Positions 8,428-16,459 of a stretch of DNA of 64,000 bases are shown one piece after another. The notes beneath the pieces are model-generated. The model was not told the origin of the DNA and did not search any database. It saw only the letters and a program-made list of their open reading frames with translations. Within the stretch, counting starts at the first letter, position 1, and every line of letters starts with the position of its first letter. The translations under genes were made by a program, and so were the position numbers. The stretch lies in assembly GCA_910589675.1 (NCBI GenBank), contig CAJUTO010000004.1, forward strand, positions 42,088 to 106,087, written 5' to 3'. Source of the stretch: an uncultured Lactobacillus sp. GTDB taxonomy: Bacteria; Bacillota; Bacilli; Lactobacillales; Lactobacillaceae.

Positions 8428-8484
8428 AGTAATATTGTAGCATTTTTACATAAAAAATCTATTTTCTTCAAATCGTTCTTTCTT

Positions 8485-8493
8485 TGATACAAT
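8485..8493 (+). promoter_or_regulatory. Extended -10 promoter of toxin locus 1
   Basis: TGATACAAT, with TG one base before TACAAT. The transcript would start near 8500, just before the TATAGCGGT element (8516-8524). That element is perfectly complementary to ACCGCTATA (8779-8787) at the far end of the RNA. Confidence 0.6.
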
Positions 8494-8606
8494 ATTATTG
8501 AAACAGAAAAATTAATATAGCGGTGGAAATTTTCCTCTAGGAGATGATGCCAATGAAAATCTAAATTCTTGGTAAGAATCTTAAAGAAAGGAGTTTCCAA
8601 AACTTA

Positions 8607-8765
8607 ATGGATCATTTCATATGGTTCATGATTAGTTTGATGAGTATGCTCATGAGTGTGCTTTGGATATTGAATGTAATAATTAAAGAAGTAACTAAGC
8701 TTCTAAATTCTACACAAGAAATGTTGAAGTCCTTGAAGCAACTTATCAAAGAATTTCACTTTTAG
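8607..8765 (+). CDS. Small membrane protein, putative type I toxin (locus 1)
   Basis: A 52-residue protein with a Met/Leu/Ile-rich membrane helix (residues 4-27) followed by a charged amphipathic tail (about 28-52, several Lys/Glu). AAAGGAG lies at 8587-8593, 13 bases before the ATG. I do not recognise the family. The toxin role is inferred from the gene layout: a long leader containing GATGCCAATG, 5'/3' complementarity of the mRNA, a bidirectional terminator and a convergent antisense promoter downstream. All of these are matched at the TxpA/holin-like toxin locus at 11275-11625. Confidence 0.65.
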   Translation: MDHFIWFMISLMSMLMSVLWILNVIIKEVTKLLNSTQEMLKSLKQLIKEFHF

Positions 8766-8777
8766 TGAAATTAAAAA

Positions 8778-8818
8778 AACCGCTATAACGTTTTTGGACA
8801 AACTGTAGCGGTTCTTTT
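8778..8818. terminator. Bidirectional terminator shared by toxin mRNA and antisense RNA (locus 1)
   Basis: AACCGCT pairs with AGCGGTT. Plus-strand readout ends in CTTTT and minus-strand readout in seven T. The left arm also contains the sequence complementary to the toxin mRNA 5' end. Confidence 0.75.
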
Positions 8819-8900
8819 ACCATTACTAATCCACCGTTAAACAAACGGCTCTGTTTCTAAAGAAGTGCTATTGCCGTAGCACTTCTTTTTTATTTCAGAC
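8780..8900 (-). ncRNA. Putative antisense antitoxin RNA (locus 1)
   Basis: An extended -10 TGGTAAAAT lies on the minus strand (8911-8903). The RNA would open with a strong hairpin (AAGTGCTA/TAGCACTT, 8863-8884) whose loop carries GGCAA, complementary to the TTGCC/ATGCC-type element in the toxin leader. It would end at the shared terminator 8778-8818. The layout is that of convergent type I antitoxins such as RNAII of Fst systems. Confidence 0.5.
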
Positions 8901-9130
8901 ATATTTTACCACAAAAAAGTCAAACAACCGAACAAATCTACTCCTATACAGTGCAGAAATAGCCTCTTCCTACTTTCCATCCCTCAACCTATTTTCCTTG
9001 TCCCTCTCACCTAGCAACTTTTCTTCAAATTTGTCAAGCAATAAATCCTATGAGAACATAGTAAAAAAATCCTCATTTAGGGGTTGAAACATTAGGTTAA
9101 ATAGACGAAAATAGATATGTTTTAGAAATT

Positions 9131-9157
9131 GGAATGTCTCTCAGGCATTCCTTTTTT
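9131..9157 (+). promoter_or_regulatory. Leader terminator (attenuator) of kup
   Basis: GGAATG pairs with CATTCC across a nine-base loop and is followed by six T, only 39 bases before the kup ATG. No gene ends nearby on this strand, so the hairpin must lie in the kup leader and points to transcription attenuation. A weak promoter (TTGAAA near 9083) lies upstream. No known riboswitch consensus, including the c-di-AMP one, was recognised. Confidence 0.55.
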
Positions 9158-9196
9158 ACAAACGGGACTAATATTTTCGTTCGAGGAAGTACTAAT

Positions 9197-11233
9197 ATGA
9201 CACAGAATACACAAAAAAAGATGTCCGCCGCCGGACTATTAATCGCGGTCGGCATCGTTTATGGTGATATTGGGACGAGTCCTTTATACGTTATGAAATC
9301 CATCGTTGCCGGAAACGGCGGCATTGGTAATGTGAACCGTGATTTTATCGTCGGTTCAATTTCATTAGTATTGTGGACTGTCACTTTATTGACTACCCTT
9401 CAAACTGTGATTATCGCTTTGAAAGCGACTAACCACGGTGAAGGTGGGATCTTTGCTTTATATGCATTGATCAGAAAGCGTGCTAAATGGTTAGTTCTAC
9501 CAGCTCTGATTGGGGGAGCGGCCATTTTAGCCGATGGTACATTAACGCCAGCCGTTACTGTTACTACTGCTATTGAAGGGCTGAAGGGGATGGAATTTGG
9601 TAAAGGTAACATCCCCGTAAACACGCAATCGATGGTTATTACGATTACAATCATCATTTTGCTGTTCCTCTTCTTAATTCAGCGCATGGGAACCAGCATT
9701 ATTGGTAAAGCCTTTGGACCGATTATGTTCGTTTGGTTCACATTCCTTGGAATTGTCGGCTTTATGAATATGGCTGGAGACTGGTCAATTTTACAAGCTA
9801 TCAACCCATACTACGCAATTAAGTTGTTGTTTAGTCCATATAATAAAGCTGGACTTTTCATTTTAGGATCGATCTTCCTGGCAACTACTGGTGCCGAAGC
9901 TCTTTATTCCGACGTAGGTCACGTTGGTAAGAGTAACATCATCGGTTCTTGGCCATATGTATTTGTTTGTTTATCACTCAACTACTTTGGGCAAGGAGTT
10001 TGGATTTTACAAAACCCTAACTACCACACTACTGGTGACTTCAATCCATTCTTTGAAATCATCCCAAGCAATATTCGTTTAGCTGCCATTGTACTTGCAA
10101 CTATCGCAGCCGTTATTGCTTCTCAAGCTTTAATTACTGGTTCATTTACCTTGGTCGCTGAAGCCAGTGGACTTAAGTTCTTACCTAGAATGAACATCCT
10201 TTATCCATCAACCGAAAAAGGACAAATTTATATTCCATCTGTAAACAAAATGCTTTGTGCAGCTACCATTGCGCTTGTTTTGTTCTTCAGAACTTCGGCT
10301 CACATGGAAGCAGCTTATGGTTTGTCAATCACTATTTCAATGTTGATGACCACCATCATGCTTTATGAATGGTTGAGAATGCGTGGAAAAGGCGTCCAAA
10401 GATTAATTTGGGATTGGGCATTCTTGATCTTCTTTGGTTTCTTGGATGTCATGTTCATGATTTCAAGTTTGAGTAAGTTTACTCACGGTGGTTACGTTTC
10501 ATTAGTTATTGCTGGCTTTATCTTGGCAATTATGTATGTTTGGTATTACGGAAACAAGATCCGCGACAAGCGCGAATCACGTAACGCCTACGTACGACTT
10601 GATGAATACACCAGCATGTTGACGAACTTGAGTCATGATGAAGATTACCCAACTTATGCAACTAACTTGGTTTACATGGCTAAGGTTAAGTACAACAAGT
10701 TTATCAAGCGTGAAATCTTGTATTCAATTTTGGATAAACGACCAAAACGTGCTAAGGCATACTGGTTTGTAACTGTTAACGTCACTAACGAACCGTTCAC
10801 TGCTGAATATGCGGTTAACACTTATGGAACTAAAAACGTAATTAACGTTCAGCTATATCTTGGATTCAAGAAGCAAACTAGCGTAAATGTTTACATTCGT
10901 CAGATCGTCCATGATTTGATCGCTGACGGCACTATTGAGCCACAGCCACAGGAATACACAACCACTCCTGGACGTGATGTAGGTGACTTCTCATTCGTTA
11001 TCGTGAACGATGTTATCAGTCCACAAACTCAATTAACCGGTTGGGAAAAATGGATGGTCGAAGCTCGTGTTTGGCTTCAAAACTTATCCTCTAACCCAGC
11101 TAGCTGGTTTGGCCTGGAATATGCGGATACCGTGGTTGAACGTGTCCCATTGATCTTAGGTCAACCACATCCTTCATACATTAAACGAATTGCCCCAAAG
11201 GACTTTTCAAATATGAAGAAAAATAACGACTAA
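9197..11233 (+). CDS. kup: Potassium uptake protein Kup
   Basis: A 678-residue K+ (H+ symport) transporter of the KUP/HAK/KT family, in the cell membrane. The N-terminal signature GIVYGDIGTSPLYV is followed by about twelve membrane helices to near residue 450 and a cytosolic C-terminal domain. Start choice: the ATG at 9197 has GAGGA nine bases upstream, whereas the longer frame opens at an ATG (9134) inside the attenuator hairpin. Size agrees with the family. It is monocistronic, with its own leader terminator and a 3' terminator at 11241-11274. It sits between two type I toxin loci. Confidence 0.96.
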   Translation: MTQNTQKKMSAAGLLIAVGIVYGDIGTSPLYVMKSIVAGNGGIGNVNRDFIVGSISLVLWTVTLLTTLQTVIIALKATNHGEGGIFALYALIRKRAKWLVLPALIGGAAILADGTLTPAVTVTTAIEGLKGMEFGKGNIPVNTQSMVITITIIILLFLFLIQRMGTSIIGKAFGPIMFVWFTFLGIVGFMNMAGDWSILQAINPYYAIKLLFSPYNKAGLFILGSIFLATTGAEALYSDVGHVGKSNIIGSWPYVFVCLSLNYFGQGVWILQNPNYHTTGDFNPFFEIIPSNIRLAAIVLATIAAVIASQALITGSFTLVAEASGLKFLPRMNILYPSTEKGQIYIPSVNKMLCAATIALVLFFRTSAHMEAAYGLSITISMLMTTIMLYEWLRMRGKGVQRLIWDWAFLIFFGFLDVMFMISSLSKFTHGGYVSLVIAGFILAIMYVWYYGNKIRDKRESRNAYVRLDEYTSMLTNLSHDEDYPTYATNLVYMAKVKYNKFIKREILYSILDKRPKRAKAYWFVTVNVTNEPFTAEYAVNTYGTKNVINVQLYLGFKKQTSVNVYIRQIVHDLIADGTIEPQPQEYTTTPGRDVGDFSFVIVNDVISPQTQLTGWEKWMVEARVWLQNLSSNPASWFGLEYADTVVERVPLILGQPHPSYIKRIAPKDFSNMKKNND

Positions 11234-11240
11234 TCAAAAA

Positions 11241-11274
11241 TCCCATCAAACTGAAATAAGTTTGGTGGGATTTT
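11241..11274 (+). terminator. Terminator of kup
   Basis: TCCCATCAAA pairs with TTTGGTGGGA, followed by TTTT. The T-run merges into the extended -10 (TGTTATAAT) of the next unit, so kup ends exactly where toxin locus 2 begins. Confidence 0.85.
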
Positions 11275-11282
11275 GTTATAAT
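11274..11282 (+). promoter_or_regulatory. Extended -10 promoter of toxin locus 2
   Basis: TGTTATAAT. Transcription from about 11289 would begin just before GCTAGAGCAGT (11300-11310), which can pair with ACTGCTTTAGC (11498-11510 region) near the RNA's 3' end. Confidence 0.65.
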
Positions 11283-11388
11283 GTGATAAGTAGAACTTGG
11301 CTAGAGCAGTGACTATCCATTCAGAAGGAAGTGATGCCTATGGGACAATTTAACCATAGTCAGATTTCGTTTAGAAAGGACCAGTCAC

Positions 11389-11499
11389 GTGTCTGTTTCA
11401 GACGCGCTACAATTAATGCTCGATTTTGGCACATTCGTTATTGCCTTAATCGCCTTAATTGTTGAGCTGATCAAACTTCACGATCAGCGAAAAAAATAA
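11389..11499 (+). CDS. Holin-like/TxpA-type small toxin (type I TA, locus 2)
   Basis: A 36-residue protein: GTG start, VSDALQLMLDFGTFVIALI, more hydrophobic residues, then a basic tail ending RKK. The pattern SDALQLM-FGTF-ALIALIV-LIKL is that of the putative holin-like toxin family (relatives of Bacillus TxpA/BsrG/BsrE), membrane-acting toxins controlled by antisense RNA. AAAGGA lies eight bases before the GTG. The leader contains GATGCCTATG, also seen at locus 1. A longer frame (11334-11465) overlaps it out of phase and is probably not a product. Confidence 0.8.
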   Translation: MSVSDALQLMLDFGTFVIALIALIVELIKLHDQRKK

Positions 11500-11533
11500 C
11501 TGCTTTAGCTCTGGTATAGCTGGCAGTTATTTT
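11488..11533. terminator. Bidirectional terminator of toxin locus 2
   Basis: AACTGC pairs with GCAGTT, with an inner GCT/AGC pairing. T-runs follow on both strands. It would serve the toxin mRNA and the convergent antisense RNA. Confidence 0.7.
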
Positions 11534-11612
11534 TATCAATAAATATTATAATTGTCACTGCTTTTGCAGTTCTACTAAAGAAGTCATTGCCCAAATGGCT
11601 TCTTTTTTCATA
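11500..11612 (-). ncRNA. Putative antisense antitoxin RNA (locus 2)
   Basis: A consensus extended -10 TGGTATAAT lies on the minus strand (11625-11617). The RNA opens with a hairpin (GAAGCCATT with AATGACTTC, 11579-11602). On the plus strand this DNA resembles a segment of the toxin leader (GAAGTCATTGCC versus GAAGTGATGCC), so the antisense RNA is complementary to the leader. It ends at the shared terminator. The organisation matches locus 1. Confidence 0.6.
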
Positions 11613-11656
11613 TTCAATTATACCAACAAAATTTACTTTTGACTAACAATCAAACA

Positions 11657-11698
11657 AAAATCCCTCCAAACTTTCCAAATTCGGAGAGATTTTTTATT
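11657..11698. terminator. Bidirectional terminator, mainly for pepO
   Basis: AATCTCTCC pairs with GGAGGGATT (with G-U pairs), with T-runs on both strands. It lies 12 bases beyond the pepO stop. Confidence 0.8.
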
Positions 11699-11709
11699 TT
11701 TATCCAAAA

Positions 11710-13650
11710 TTACCAAATCACAACACGTTTATCTGGATCAAGCCACATACCATCTTCCGGCTTCACATCAAATGCCTTGTAGAATTCCTCTTGGCATTGT
11801 GATTGAACATTAGCTCTTTCTGGACCCGGTGCGTGCACATCAATCGAAACTTGCGTTTTGATACTTTCTGGCAATTGCTTAGTTGCCCAAACACGAGCAA
11901 AGTTTTCAAAGACTTCCTTCATATTGCCGTTCTCGCCCTTATTAGCTTCAACTGCAGCAGTTAAGCCACCTTGGTCCGCAATATTTTCAGAAACGATTTG
12001 CTTACCATTCAAAACCACTGGACCATATTTAATACCATCGAAAAGTTTAACCTCCGCTTGAGTCCGCTTTTCAAATTCCGCAAAGTCTTCCTCAGTCCAC
12101 CAATTCTTCAAGTTACCAAATTCATCAAACTTGGCACCATTATTATCAAAGGCGTGAGAAATTTCGTGCGCGATAACTACACCAATTCCACCATAGTTCA
12201 AACTACGTGATTGATGTAAGTCGTAGAATGGCTTTTGCAAAATGGCAGCTGGGAAGGTAATATCGTTTCTTTGAGGATCGTAGCACGCATTTACCAAGTT
12301 TCCTGGCATAAGCCATACGGTGCGGTCGACTGGCTTGTAAAGTTTGTCTAAATTGTATTGAACAAGAACGCGACCAGCTTCAGCTTCATTTGAGTAAAGA
12401 CTACCTTCAGGATCAACTTGCAAAAGATCATATACTTCTTCGATCTTTTCTGGGTAACCAATCTTCAAAATCAAAGCACGTAGCTTAACAATTGCCTTCT
12501 TTTTAGTATCTTCTGAAAGCCAATCATTTTCACTGATGCGCTTTTCATAAACATCAATCATTCGATGAATCATGTCTTCAACGTCGGCCTTGGCTTCAGA
12601 ACCAAAGTAAGTTTGACCATAGTAAACACCTACTACTTCACTGAACAAGCCGTTAGCGATGTAGTAAGCTTGTTTAACACCCTTTGAGAGTTCTGGTTGA
12701 CCAGATAAAGCTTGAGAAAATGGAAAGGCAGCTTCACGAAATTCTTGAGACAAAAGACTTGCAGCCCCATTAATAAACTTAGCAAGCATCCAACCCTTAA
12801 TTTCTTCAAAAGTATCTTCGTTAACAAGTTCTTCAAAGTGATCTAAGAAGCGCGGTTCAATGACAATAATTCTATCAGGCTTCTTGTCAAAGAGTTCACC
12901 CAAAAGGTGATCAAAATCAAATGAAGTTATCTTTTCTTCAAAGTCTTCAATTGACATTGGATTGTACATTGCTGGATAATCTGCACGCTCTTCGGAAGAC
13001 TTAGCCACTTTTGAAAGACGCTCATCAAACTTCAAAGCATTTTGAGCATACTTTTCTGCATCTTCTTCACTAATTCCAGCCATAGTCAGAAGCTTCACAG
13101 TTTGCTTCTTATAAATATCAAGCAACTTCTTAGCATCAGGACTTTTATAAGTTGTCGTATCTGGCAAAATCAAGTTTGGACGATCGAATTGAAGCACATT
13201 AATCTTAGTGTTCTTCATATCGGCATCAACATCAAGTGAGAATGGAACAGCGAAGTTTCTAAATAATTCACCACTCTGTTCATTAAGATCAGCTAAGCTA
13301 TTAAGGCTAGTCAAAATCTTCAAGTCAGCCTGAATTGGCTTAGCGCCATCCGCATTTCTCTTATCAAAATCACGAGCAAGCTTGTAAAGTTCCACAGCCT
13401 TTTTAAGATTTGGCACATCAGGAATCTCTTTTTTACCATCAGCAAAATCAGCAAAATCGCTCATCAATTCTTTTTCAATGTTCAAATCGATTCCGTCAAA
13501 ACTACTGATTCGAGAACGATCAGATGGAATTTCAGTGTGTTCGAGCCATTTAGAGTTAACAGCTAAATATAAATTATCTTGTGGACGGGCATTCAGATCA
13601 GCTTTGGTAATGTCGCCAACCCCGCCGCGAACCATCATTTTATTATTCAT
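11710..13650 (-). CDS. pepO: Neutral endopeptidase PepO (M13 metallopeptidase)
   Basis: A 646-residue zinc endopeptidase that cleaves oligopeptides. The zinc site HEISH lies near residue 495 (VIAHEISHAFDNNGA) and the third ligand in NIADQGG near 555. A C-terminal CxxxW is absent, as expected for the cytosolic bacterial forms. There is no signal peptide. The N-terminal M13 domain (about 20-400) is complete. AAGGAGG precedes the start. Length equals the known PepO enzymes of Lactobacillus. It is monocistronic, with its own terminator. Confidence 0.96.
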   Translation of the reverse strand: MNNKMMVRGGVGDITKADLNARPQDNLYLAVNSKWLEHTEIPSDRSRISSFDGIDLNIEKELMSDFADFADGKKEIPDVPNLKKAVELYKLARDFDKRNADGAKPIQADLKILTSLNSLADLNEQSGELFRNFAVPFSLDVDADMKNTKINVLQFDRPNLILPDTTTYKSPDAKKLLDIYKKQTVKLLTMAGISEEDAEKYAQNALKFDERLSKVAKSSEERADYPAMYNPMSIEDFEEKITSFDFDHLLGELFDKKPDRIIVIEPRFLDHFEELVNEDTFEEIKGWMLAKFINGAASLLSQEFREAAFPFSQALSGQPELSKGVKQAYYIANGLFSEVVGVYYGQTYFGSEAKADVEDMIHRMIDVYEKRISENDWLSEDTKKKAIVKLRALILKIGYPEKIEEVYDLLQVDPEGSLYSNEAEAGRVLVQYNLDKLYKPVDRTVWLMPGNLVNACYDPQRNDITFPAAILQKPFYDLHQSRSLNYGGIGVVIAHEISHAFDNNGAKFDEFGNLKNWWTEEDFAEFEKRTQAEVKLFDGIKYGPVVLNGKQIVSENIADQGGLTAAVEANKGENGNMKEVFENFARVWATKQLPESIKTQVSIDVHAPGPERANVQSQCQEEFYKAFDVKPEDGMWLDPDKRVVIW

Positions 13651-13728
13651 GCAGGAAAATCCTCCTTAATATTAAAATCAAAATTATCATAGTTTAATAA
13701 TATCATTTTTATTTCAAAAATACTGCCT

Positions 13729-14949
13729 CTACTTATAAATTGTTAGTTTCTTATGCAATTTTGCATAAAGTGGCACCATTAAAGCAATCATTAAGGCAAT
13801 CACAATCGCCGCTACCCAGAAAAATGGAATATAACCTGCACGATCAATCACTAAACCACCAAACAGTGGACCAAAGGCGCGACCTACGCCACTAGCAACC
13901 ATAATTGATCCTTGGTATTTTCCTTTGCTGGATTTAGGTGACAAATCGTTTACATAAGCGGGAATAGCTGGAAACGCAGTTGATTCACCCAAAGTTAAGA
14001 TAACCATCGACAAGGCAAAGTGAGCAAAGTCTTTAGCAAAAACCAATGTGATGAATGAGATTGAAAACATGCAAATTCCAAAAATAATTTGATGGAAAAT
14101 ATTTTTGAAAATTTTAGGGAAACGTGCCAATATTCCTTGCATGACCACAATAATTCCAGCATTAAGTGTCCATAATAAACTGTACAGATGGAATGGAATT
14201 CCCAGTGAAACCATATAAACTGATAAGTTAGATTCCCAGTTCATGTACATTAACCAAGTCACTGCCAAAGTAGTGAAAAAGGCCATGGACATAATAAAAT
14301 TGCGTTTTGGCATTGGTTCAGCCTTTTGACTAGCACCACTTTGGCCTTTTTTAACTCGCTCTTGATGAAAGGCGATGATTGGTTTGTAGTTGAAGATTGC
14401 ATTAACTAAAGCCACTACAAATAATGACGCCGCTATAATGAACAAGACCGTTACCGAATAGTCATAGAGATATCCTACAATCAAAGTTCCCGTTACTACC
14501 CCTAGATTTTGTGAAAAGTACAAAATATTAAAAACATATCGTCCGGGATATTTCTTTAAACTAGTCGCAATTGAATTAATTAAGGTACCATTCCATCCCC
14601 CTAAAAATCCGGTCAATGTCAGCCATATCCAATATTCCGGCCATCCATGAAAAGCAGCCATCAAAAACAGCACCACTGCATCCAGTCCTAATCCCCACAA
14701 AACAAGTGGATAAGGATTTAATTTATCATAAAGTCGTCCTGCAATAATTGAACCTAGGATATTAGCCGCACAATTGAAAAATAGTACGACACCAATCATC
14801 GAAAGACTAACATGCAATTGCTTATTTAAATAAACAGAAGTCAACGGCCAAATAAAACTAGCTCCAATCCACGTAACTAATTCTCCTAAAATTAGCCAGT
14901 GCAATTTAACTTCTGTATCTGAATTAAAATTCCCCCGCTCAGTTTTCAT
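13729..14949 (-). CDS. MFS transporter (multidrug-type)
   Basis: A 406-residue major facilitator protein with about 12 membrane helices in two halves and a cytosolic central loop (about residues 195-215, KKGQSGASQKAEPMPK). The Gly-rich helix patterns (GSIIAGRLYDKLNPY after the second helix) are those of drug/H+ antiporters of the MdtG/YttB type. AAAGGAG lies before the ATG. The substrate cannot be read from sequence. It is probably transcribed alone. Confidence 0.85.
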   Translation of the reverse strand: MKTERGNFNSDTEVKLHWLILGELVTWIGASFIWPLTSVYLNKQLHVSLSMIGVVLFFNCAANILGSIIAGRLYDKLNPYPLVLWGLGLDAVVLFLMAAFHGWPEYWIWLTLTGFLGGWNGTLINSIATSLKKYPGRYVFNILYFSQNLGVVTGTLIVGYLYDYSVTVLFIIAASLFVVALVNAIFNYKPIIAFHQERVKKGQSGASQKAEPMPKRNFIMSMAFFTTLAVTWLMYMNWESNLSVYMVSLGIPFHLYSLLWTLNAGIIVVMQGILARFPKIFKNIFHQIIFGICMFSISFITLVFAKDFAHFALSMVILTLGESTAFPAIPAYVNDLSPKSSKGKYQGSIMVASGVGRAFGPLFGGLVIDRAGYIPFFWVAAIVIALMIALMVPLYAKLHKKLTIYK

Positions 14950-15022
14950 TCAAATTCTCCTTTCGTTAATTGCCTAAGTGTAACAAAAAATAGTGACTCA
15001 AGTGAAGAGTCACCATTTTTCC

Positions 15023-16309
15023 CTATTCTAACTTCTTATCAAATTTTTCTTTATTTTCCAATGTCTTGGTACCAGCGATATTTTTAAACTTAGTAATATC
15101 TTGAACTGTTTCTAGACAACCCAAGTAATTATCTTGGGCATCCCGCACAGCAAAGAAAGATAGATAAATAATTCGACCTCTTACATTTACCCAAAAGTCT
15201 TCACTATCTGAATATCCTTTGTGAAAATCATCCAAAATTTTCAACACTTTATCAATACTTTTCGGTGGGTGACAACGAATAACCGGGCGCCCAATTACTG
15301 ATCTTGTTCGTGGAAATACTCTATCGGAATTAGAAAACCATTTTACTCGATCATGTGCGTCCACAAATGTTAGATCAATTGGCAACACATTGAAAATCGC
15401 CGGAATCTCTTTCAAACTAAGTGATCCCACTTCCAATTTAACCACAATATCTTTCATATTCGGTACAATTAAACTTGGTCCAGTGTTCGAATCACCAATT
15501 GGATAACTTTCATCACCCTTTAAAATATCCGATGACTTAATATTTGTATCAATATGCGACAGTTGACTAACATATTTATGAAAAGCCTGGACTATCTGTT
15601 TATTCAGATCTGATTTTTGATCCAAATATAGCTGATTTTCTTCAATTTCTTCCTTAGTTGGATCCCATCTTGGAGGAGTATCAATTAAACAATATCCGAC
15701 TTCAATTTCATCTTGCTTAACAATGTGCCAATCCTTAGTAGAAACAACATCTTCCAAAAGCGGCATACAAACAGCCTCTTCTTGAAAAACGAGTCTTAAT
15801 ACCTGATAAGCCATTTTTTCTACTAAAGCTTCTATAAAATATTTATCCGGCATTGGATTTTGACGAATTACAGATGCGACCTTTTTAACTAAATCTCGAA
15901 CATCATCATCCATTTGCCACAATTTTGAAGTCTGCTCTTCACTAGCGAGACCATTTTTAACAAGAAGCGGATAAATTGAAATTTCTTTACGTGAATAATG
16001 ATTTTTCAAATCATGTAAACGATCAACACCATTTTGAAGTTTAGCTAAAGCTGCACTATCTTTACCATCTTGTTGCCAAATTTTTAATTGAGGTAAAATT
16101 TCATTTTGAATCAAATTAGTGATTTGATCATTTTCTTGTCTAAAAGTATAGAGTGGATGGCCAGGAACCATACAGGCCGCTGCTTGATAACGCTTTGCTT
16201 TTTCTAAAAAAGAGGAGCCTTTAGAATAGTCGCCACCATCAATCAGAAATTGCAAAGTCTCTAGCAGATTTTTCTCTCTTTTTATACCTATATCCTTTGA
16301 ATTCACCAT
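15023..16309 (-). CDS. DUF438-hemerythrin-PAS protein A
   Basis: A 428-residue soluble protein with three parts: a DUF438 helical region (about 10-80), a hemerythrin-like HHE region (about 85-215; HDLKNHYSRKEISIYPLL gives the His/Glu pattern of a di-iron site) and a C-terminal PAS domain (about 290-410, FVDAHDRVKWFSNSDRVF). It is probably a redox, oxygen or NO-responsive sensor, but no output domain is present. It has a paralogue directly upstream (16460-17659) and lies downstream of a DUF59 protein and nrdDG, which suggests a role in anaerobic or iron metabolism. The role is inferred. Confidence 0.82.
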   Translation of the reverse strand: MVNSKDIGIKREKNLLETLQFLIDGGDYSKGSSFLEKAKRYQAAACMVPGHPLYTFRQENDQITNLIQNEILPQLKIWQQDGKDSAALAKLQNGVDRLHDLKNHYSRKEISIYPLLVKNGLASEEQTSKLWQMDDDVRDLVKKVASVIRQNPMPDKYFIEALVEKMAYQVLRLVFQEEAVCMPLLEDVVSTKDWHIVKQDEIEVGYCLIDTPPRWDPTKEEIEENQLYLDQKSDLNKQIVQAFHKYVSQLSHIDTNIKSSDILKGDESYPIGDSNTGPSLIVPNMKDIVVKLEVGSLSLKEIPAIFNVLPIDLTFVDAHDRVKWFSNSDRVFPRTRSVIGRPVIRCHPPKSIDKVLKILDDFHKGYSDSEDFWVNVRGRIIYLSFFAVRDAQDNYLGCLETVQDITKFKNIAGTKTLENKEKFDKKLE

Positions 16310-16459
16310 TGTCCGATCGTACCCTCTCTTCTACTGAAAGCTATTAATAACTAGTATAACTCATTATTCGCTTAGTATGAAAATAGTGTTAACTTTTAAT
16401 AATACCGGTCTCATCGAAATAATATCATTAGCTTTTAGTAAAAGTAAAGTCGAAAAAAC

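Noticed and set aside
8415-8600. 61-residue minus-strand frame
   Set aside because: It covers the promoters of the small RNA and of toxin locus 1 and has no ribosome site.
9040-9130. c-di-AMP (ydaO) riboswitch before kup
   Set aside because: The conserved ydaO core is absent and the leader before the terminator is too short.
11334-11465. 43-residue frame overlapping the holin-like toxin
   Set aside because: Cys/Arg-rich and not protein-like; it reads the toxin DNA in another phase. Its GATGCC start region is better explained as the antisense target.
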